Source: JADGGV01 sp035715725
GTDB taxonomy: Bacteria > Gemmatimonadota > Gemmatimonadetes > Longimicrobiales > RSA9
Direction of reading: 5' to 3'
Assembly (NCBI GenBank): GCA_035715725.1
Contig: DASTKT010000009.1
Span: 1 to 9,704, forward strand
Length of the DNA: 9,704 bases
This document shows, one piece after another, positions 6,554 through 9,704 of the stretch (position 1 is its first letter; each line of letters begins with the position of its first letter). A program made the position numbers and the translations under genes. The notes beneath the pieces were generated by a model, which was not told the DNA's origin, searched no databases, and worked only from the letters and a program-made list of their open reading frames with translations.

Positions 6554-8902
6554 TCATCGGAAGCGCATCCCGTTCGGTGCGATGTCACCGGGCTTCGGGG
6601 CCGGCGGCTGTGGGCGGTCGCGGCCGGCCGGCGGACGGCGCTCGCCGGACCGGTCGCGGCCGGGAGCGCCGCCGCCCGACCGGGCGCCGGGCTGGCCGCC
6701 GCCGGCTCCGGCAGCCGCCGGCCGGCCGCCGCGCTCCGGGCGCCGATCCGCGCCCCCGCTCGCGCCGGCGCCGCTCCGCATGGACAGCGCGATGCGGTTG
6801 CGCTCCAGGTCTACGGACAGCACCGTCACCTTCACCTTCTGGCCCACCGCGACGACGTCGTTCGGGTCCCGCACGAAGCGGTCGGCGAGTTGCGACACGT
6901 GGACCAGACCGTCCTGGTGCACGCCGACGTCCACGAACGCGCCGAAGGCGACGATGTTCGTCACCACGCCTTCCAGCAGCATCCCCTCCTTCAGGTCCTT
7001 CGGCTCCTTCACGTCCTCGCGGAACGCCGGCGGCTCGAACGTCTCGCGCGGGTCGCGCCCCGGCTTCTTCAGCTCCTCCACGATGTCGCGCAGCGTCGGC
7101 AGCCCGACGTCGTCCGAGACGTACCGGACCAGGTCGATGCGCTCGATCAGGCTCTCGTTCTCCAGCAGCTCCGGGAGCGGCCGGCCCACGTCCTGCGCAA
7201 TCCGCTCGACCAGCCGGTACCGCTCCGGGTGCACCGCCGTAGCGTCCAACGGATGCTCGCCGCCGCGCACGCGCAGGAACCCGGCGGCCTGCTCGAACGC
7301 GCGCTCGCCGAGCCGCGGCACGTCGCGCAGCTCGCGGCGCGAGCGGAGCCCGCCGCGCTCGTCACGCAGCTTGACGATGTTCTGCGCCAGCGTCGCGCCG
7401 ATTCCCGCGACGTACGACAGGAGCGAGGGCGAGGCCGTGTTGACCTCGACGCCGACGCGGTTGACGCAGATCTCGACCACCTCGTCGAGGCGACGCTTCA
7501 ACCGCGGCTGGTTGACATCGTGCTGGTACTGCCCGACGCCGATCGACTTCGGGTCGATCTTGACCAGCTCCGCTAGCGGGTCCTGCAGTCGCCGCGCGAT
7601 GGACACCGCGCCCCGCAGCGATACGTCCAGTTCCGGCAGCTCGTCGCGGGCGACGTCCGACGCCGAGTAGACCGACGCCCCGGACTCGCTAACCACGACC
7701 ACCTGCGGCGTCGCGCCGCTCCGCCCGCGGAGCACCTGCCGGGCGAGCGCCTCCGTCTCGCGCGACGCGGTGCCGTTGCCGATGGCGATCAGCTCCGCGC
7801 CGTACCGGTCGATCAGCCGGCCGAGCGCCTCGGCGAACCGCTCCGGCTGGTGCAGGTAGAGTGTGTCCGTCTGCAGCACCGCGCCGGTCCGGGAGACCGC
7901 GGCGACCTTCACCCCGGTGCGGAAGCCGGGGTCGAGGCCGATCACCGCGCGCTCGCCCGCCGGCGACGCCAGCAGCAGTTGCTCGAGGTTCTTCCCGAAG
8001 ATCGCGATCGCTTCCTCGTCCGCCGCGTTCTTCAGCTCCATGCGTAGCTCCACCGCGATGGAGGGCGCCATCAGCCGCCGGTACGCGTCCTCGACGACCA
8101 CCCCGAGCTGCGCGCGCGCGCGCCGCCCGGACGCGACACGCCCGTCGAGGCCGGCCACGATCTCCTCGACCGGCGCCTCGATCGCCCATGTGAGGTAGCC
8201 CTCTTCCTCCCCCCGCCGGATGGCCAGGATCCGATGCGACGGCACGCGGGCGAGCGGCTCGCTGAAGTCGTAGTAGTCCTGGAACTTCGAGACCTCCTTC
8301 TCCTTCCCCGCCACCGCCGACGAGCGGGCGACCGCCTTCTCGCGCGTGAGGTCCCGCACCCACCCCCGCAGGTCGGCGTCCTCGGCCACCCGCTCCGCCA
8401 GAATGTCGCGGGCGCCCTGGAGCGCCGCCTCCGTGCTCGGCACTTCCCTCCCCTCGTCCACGAACGAGGCCGCGGCCGCTTCCACCTCCGCGTCCGTCGC
8501 CTGGCCGGCCCAGATCAGCTCCGCCAACGGCTCGAGCCCGCGCTCCCGCGCGATGGTCGCGCGCGTCCGCCGCTTCGGGCGGTACGGCAGGTACAGATCC
8601 TCCAGCGCCTGCTTCGTCTCCGCCGCTTCGATCCGGGCGCGCAGCTCCGCGTCGAGCTTCCCCTGCTCCTCGATCGACGCCAGGATCGCCGCCCGACGCT
8701 CCTCCAGCTCCGCGAGATATTGCCCGCGGTCCCGCACGGCGGCGAGCTGCACTTCGTCCAGCCCGCCCGTCGCTTCCTTCCGGTACCGCGCGATGAATGG
8801 AAGCGTGTTGCCTTCCTCGAAGAGCTCCAGCGCCCGCGCCACCTGGCGCGGCGGCAGACCCAGCTCGACGGCGATCTTCTCGATGAGTGGCTGCGACAGC
8901 AT
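6554..8902 (-). CDS. tex: Tex, S1-domain RNA-binding transcription accessory protein
   Basis: A 782-residue homologue of the Tex/Spt6-like nucleic-acid-binding protein, close to the usual size of about 770-780. Domains in order: the Tex N-terminal helical region (MLSQPLIEKIAVELGLPPRQ, then NTLPFIARYRKEATGGLDE at 32-50); a YqgF/RuvC-like domain from about 318 (VIGLDPGFRTGVKVA, GNGTASRETE at 376-383); the hallmark SASDVARDELPELDVSLRG (413-431) and IDPKSIGVGQYQHDVNQ (449-465); helix-hairpin-helix repeats at about 491-560; and an S1 RNA-binding domain at about 636-709 (GMLLEGVVTNIVAFGAFVDVG). A Gly/Arg/Pro-rich tail follows (711-782). The ATG at 8902 matches the family N-terminus, with a modest GGGGA 4 nt upstream; the frame stays open to 9307 but that extension has no family character. 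The function is RNA binding linked to transcription, inferred from the family. Confidence 0.96.
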   Translation of the reverse strand: MLSQPLIEKIAVELGLPPRQVARALELFEEGNTLPFIARYRKEATGGLDEVQLAAVRDRGQYLAELEERRAAILASIEEQGKLDAELRARIEAAETKQALEDLYLPYRPKRRTRATIARERGLEPLAELIWAGQATDAEVEAAAASFVDEGREVPSTEAALQGARDILAERVAEDADLRGWVRDLTREKAVARSSAVAGKEKEVSKFQDYYDFSEPLARVPSHRILAIRRGEEEGYLTWAIEAPVEEIVAGLDGRVASGRRARAQLGVVVEDAYRRLMAPSIAVELRMELKNAADEEAIAIFGKNLEQLLLASPAGERAVIGLDPGFRTGVKVAAVSRTGAVLQTDTLYLHQPERFAEALGRLIDRYGAELIAIGNGTASRETEALARQVLRGRSGATPQVVVVSESGASVYSASDVARDELPELDVSLRGAVSIARRLQDPLAELVKIDPKSIGVGQYQHDVNQPRLKRRLDEVVEICVNRVGVEVNTASPSLLSYVAGIGATLAQNIVKLRDERGGLRSRRELRDVPRLGERAFEQAAGFLRVRGGEHPLDATAVHPERYRLVERIAQDVGRPLPELLENESLIERIDLVRYVSDDVGLPTLRDIVEELKKPGRDPRETFEPPAFREDVKEPKDLKEGMLLEGVVTNIVAFGAFVDVGVHQDGLVHVSQLADRFVRDPNDVVAVGQKVKVTVLSVDLERNRIALSMRSGAGASGGADRRPERGGRPAAAGAGGGQPGARSGGGAPGRDRSGERRPPAGRDRPQPPAPKPGDIAPNGMRFR

Positions 8903-8984
8903 GCGATCCCCGGCTCCGGTTACGACGCCGCGGCTCCGGCCCTCGACCGAACCGGCAGCGCGCTGCACTTGACCGCCGCAAGCT

Positions 8985-9075
8985 CGCGAACCCCCGCGCG
9001 CACGGCAACCGGCCGAGGCACCCCAGACGGCCCGCGCCAGGTTCGCCGCGAACCCCCGTGCGCATGGCGCCCGGC
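8985..9075. repeat. Imperfect 29-bp direct repeat upstream of tex
   Basis: 8985-9013 and 9047-9075 share 25 of 29 positions, both starting CGCGAACCCCCG and ending CCGGC, with a period of 62 bp. They lie 83-173 bp upstream of the tex start. They could be paired protein-binding sites or a decayed local duplication. Confidence 0.55.
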
Positions 9076-9208
9076 ATCGTGACCCGGGCGGCCGCCAGCC
9101 GCCGGTTCGCTCCCGATCGGCTCGGTCGGCGACCAGCCACGCATGTCTGACACCGCCGGCCGCTCCCGGGTGGCCGCCTCGGAGTCGGGATCCACTCCGC
9201 GAGAACCT

Positions 9209-9235
9209 GCAGCGCTGTCTGCGGGAATTGTTGGT
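9209..9235 (+). repeat. Short dispersed non-coding element, copy 2
   Basis: Starts GCAGCGCT, continues GTCTGCGGGAATTGTTGGT, and matches the element at 2855-2889 apart from an 8-base gap and two substitutions. It lies about 310 bp upstream of the tex start, in the opposite orientation to tex. A GTCCC / GGGAC inverted repeat (9234-9245) overlaps its end. Confidence 0.5.
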
Positions 9236-9421
9236 CCCCCGGGACGCCAACGGTCCTGTGGAGGGGGGCTGGCGTCGCCCCGCGAGCTGTCGGATCGGTG
9301 CGGCCACGCGCCGGCGCCGCCGACCTCCGCCTCGCGACGCCTGGCGCCGAACGCGCGCACCGGAGTGCTGCGCCCCCAGCGACTAGGTCATGCGGGAGCG
9401 GGATCCCCGATCGACCGAGCC

Positions 9422-9452
9422 CGCTGGTTCGGCCGCCCGGCTGCGGCCAGCG
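9422..9452 (-). terminator. Hairpin downstream of the transposase stop
   Basis: CGCTGG (9422-9427) pairs with CCAGCG (9447-9452), with an inner CCGC / GCGG stem (9433-9436 and 9443-9446) and a 5-nt bulge. It begins about 30 nt after the transposase stop. It may be a terminator or part of the insertion-sequence end; no U-tract is seen. Confidence 0.3.
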
Positions 9453-9478
9453 CCCGACGGTGTCCGGCCGCCCGGCTG
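9430..9478. repeat. 14-bp direct repeat beside the transposase stop
   Basis: CGGCCGCCCGGCTG occurs exactly at 9430-9443 and again at 9465-9478, a period of 35 bp. Both copies lie between the transposase stop codon and the presumed insertion-sequence end, where subterminal transposase-binding repeats can occur. That role is inference only. Confidence 0.45.
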
Positions 9479-9481
9479 GAC

Positions 9482-9704
9482 TCAGTGCGCCTGTCGGGCC
9501 CTGAGCGGCGTCGCCGAGCTCTCTACCAGATGCCTGGCCGCGTCGGCCCAGCGAAGCCGCCCGAGGAAGCGGTGCCAGGCCCAGTAGCGCAGCAGGTACT
9601 TCGTCGCCACCCCGTGGAAGCGCCGCAGCCACCAGCGCAGCCGACGCACCGCTCCGAGGACGCCGGCGAGGTGTTCCGCGCTCCGGCTCCCCCGGGACGG
9701 GCCG
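9482..9704 (-). CDS. Probable transposase, C-terminal fragment (IS1595-like, tentative)
   Basis: Only the last 73 codons are in the window; the gene enters from the right edge and stops at TGA (complement of 9482-9484). The visible part contains a basic, Trp-rich segment RRLRWWLRRFHGVATKYL followed by LRYWAWHRFLGRLRW. The pattern WLxxFxGVxxKYLxxYxxW is one I associate with C-termini of DDE transposases annotated as IS1595-like, where a helix follows the catalytic Glu. The catalytic Asp/Glu residues themselves are not visible. The last 20 or so residues are unremarkable. Family assignment rests on recall of this short motif, and another transposase family is possible. Whether the gene is intact cannot be judged. 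It points toward tex, with 579 bp of non-coding DNA between them. Confidence 0.6.
   Translation of the reverse strand, partial: GPSRGSRSAEHLAGVLGAVRRLRWWLRRFHGVATKYLLRYWAWHRFLGRLRWADAARHLVESSATPLRARQAH
9482..9704 (-). mobile_element. Edge of an insertion sequence, boundaries unresolved
   Basis: Inferred only from the transposase-like C-terminus. The 3' end of the element should lie below 9482, probably within 9241-9481, but no terminal inverted repeat or target duplication can be recognised without the other end. Confidence 0.4.

Larger units (their letters stand above)
8903..9481. other. Non-coding region between tex and the transposase gene
   Basis: No gene is convincing in these 579 bp; all open frames are low-complexity Arg/Ala/Pro/Gly shadows. 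The region should include the tex promoter and the 3' end of the insertion sequence. It contains an imperfect 29-bp direct repeat (8985-9013 and 9047-9075), the second copy of the dispersed element (9209-9235), GACGCCA / TGGCGTC inverted repeats (9243-9249 and 9270-9276), and 14-bp direct repeats next to the transposase stop. The insertion-sequence boundary cannot be placed because its other end is outside the window. Confidence 0.5.

Noticed and set aside
8903..9307. An N-terminal extension of tex by up to 135 residues
   Set aside because: The extra sequence is low-complexity and unlike any Tex N-terminus. The ATG at 8902 gives the usual length and start.
7689..9632. A 647-codon minus-strand open frame overlapping tex and extending to the right
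   Set aside because: It is a shifted frame of tex with repetitive Arg/Gly/Ala content. The tex frame carries all family motifs.

Overview
The window is a stretch of very GC-rich bacterial chromosome (roughly 70% G+C by eye). It carries housekeeping genes, a few envelope genes, and the edge of an insertion sequence at its right end. The organism is a diderm: one gene encodes a secreted protein with an outer-membrane-type C-terminal phenylalanine, and another encodes a probable lipoprotein. The mix (AcnA-type aconitase, a small secreted LEA14/WHy-type protein, a DUF2231-Rieske fusion, and Tex with an Arg/Gly/Pro-rich tail) is compatible with Gemmatimonadota or a similar high-GC lineage. That placement is an inference and was not tested by any search.

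Layout from left to right. Aconitate hydratase (minus strand, 1-1977) runs off the left edge. A divergent 262-bp gap separates it from a small LEA type 2 lipoprotein gene (plus, 2240-2755). A 343-bp non-coding gap follows, then a fold-type-I PLP aminotransferase (plus, 3099-4292). It converges through two hairpins on a membrane DUF2231-Rieske fusion (minus, 4382-5167). That gene is divergent from a secreted beta-rich probable outer-membrane protein (plus, 5269-6009). A perfect 21-bp stem lies between this gene and a convergent single-domain CheY-like response regulator (minus, 6070-6456). The regulator lies 97 bp downstream of the Tex gene (minus, 6554-8902), with tandem hairpins in the gap. 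A 579-bp non-coding stretch with short repeats separates Tex from the C-terminal end of a probable transposase (minus, 9482 to the right edge).

The genes do not form one pathway. Strands alternate and most junctions are divergent or convergent with terminator-like hairpins, so these are mostly single-gene units. The only same-strand neighbours are LEA/aminotransferase, with a 343-bp gap, and the minus-strand series transposase, Tex, response regulator, with hairpins in its gaps. I see no CRISPR array, tRNA, rRNA, toxin-antitoxin pair or defence system, and no convincing new multi-gene system. The items most worth a second look are a short non-coding element present near 2870 and again near 9220, the DUF2231-Rieske fusion, the paired repeats upstream of tex, and the hairpins between convergent genes.
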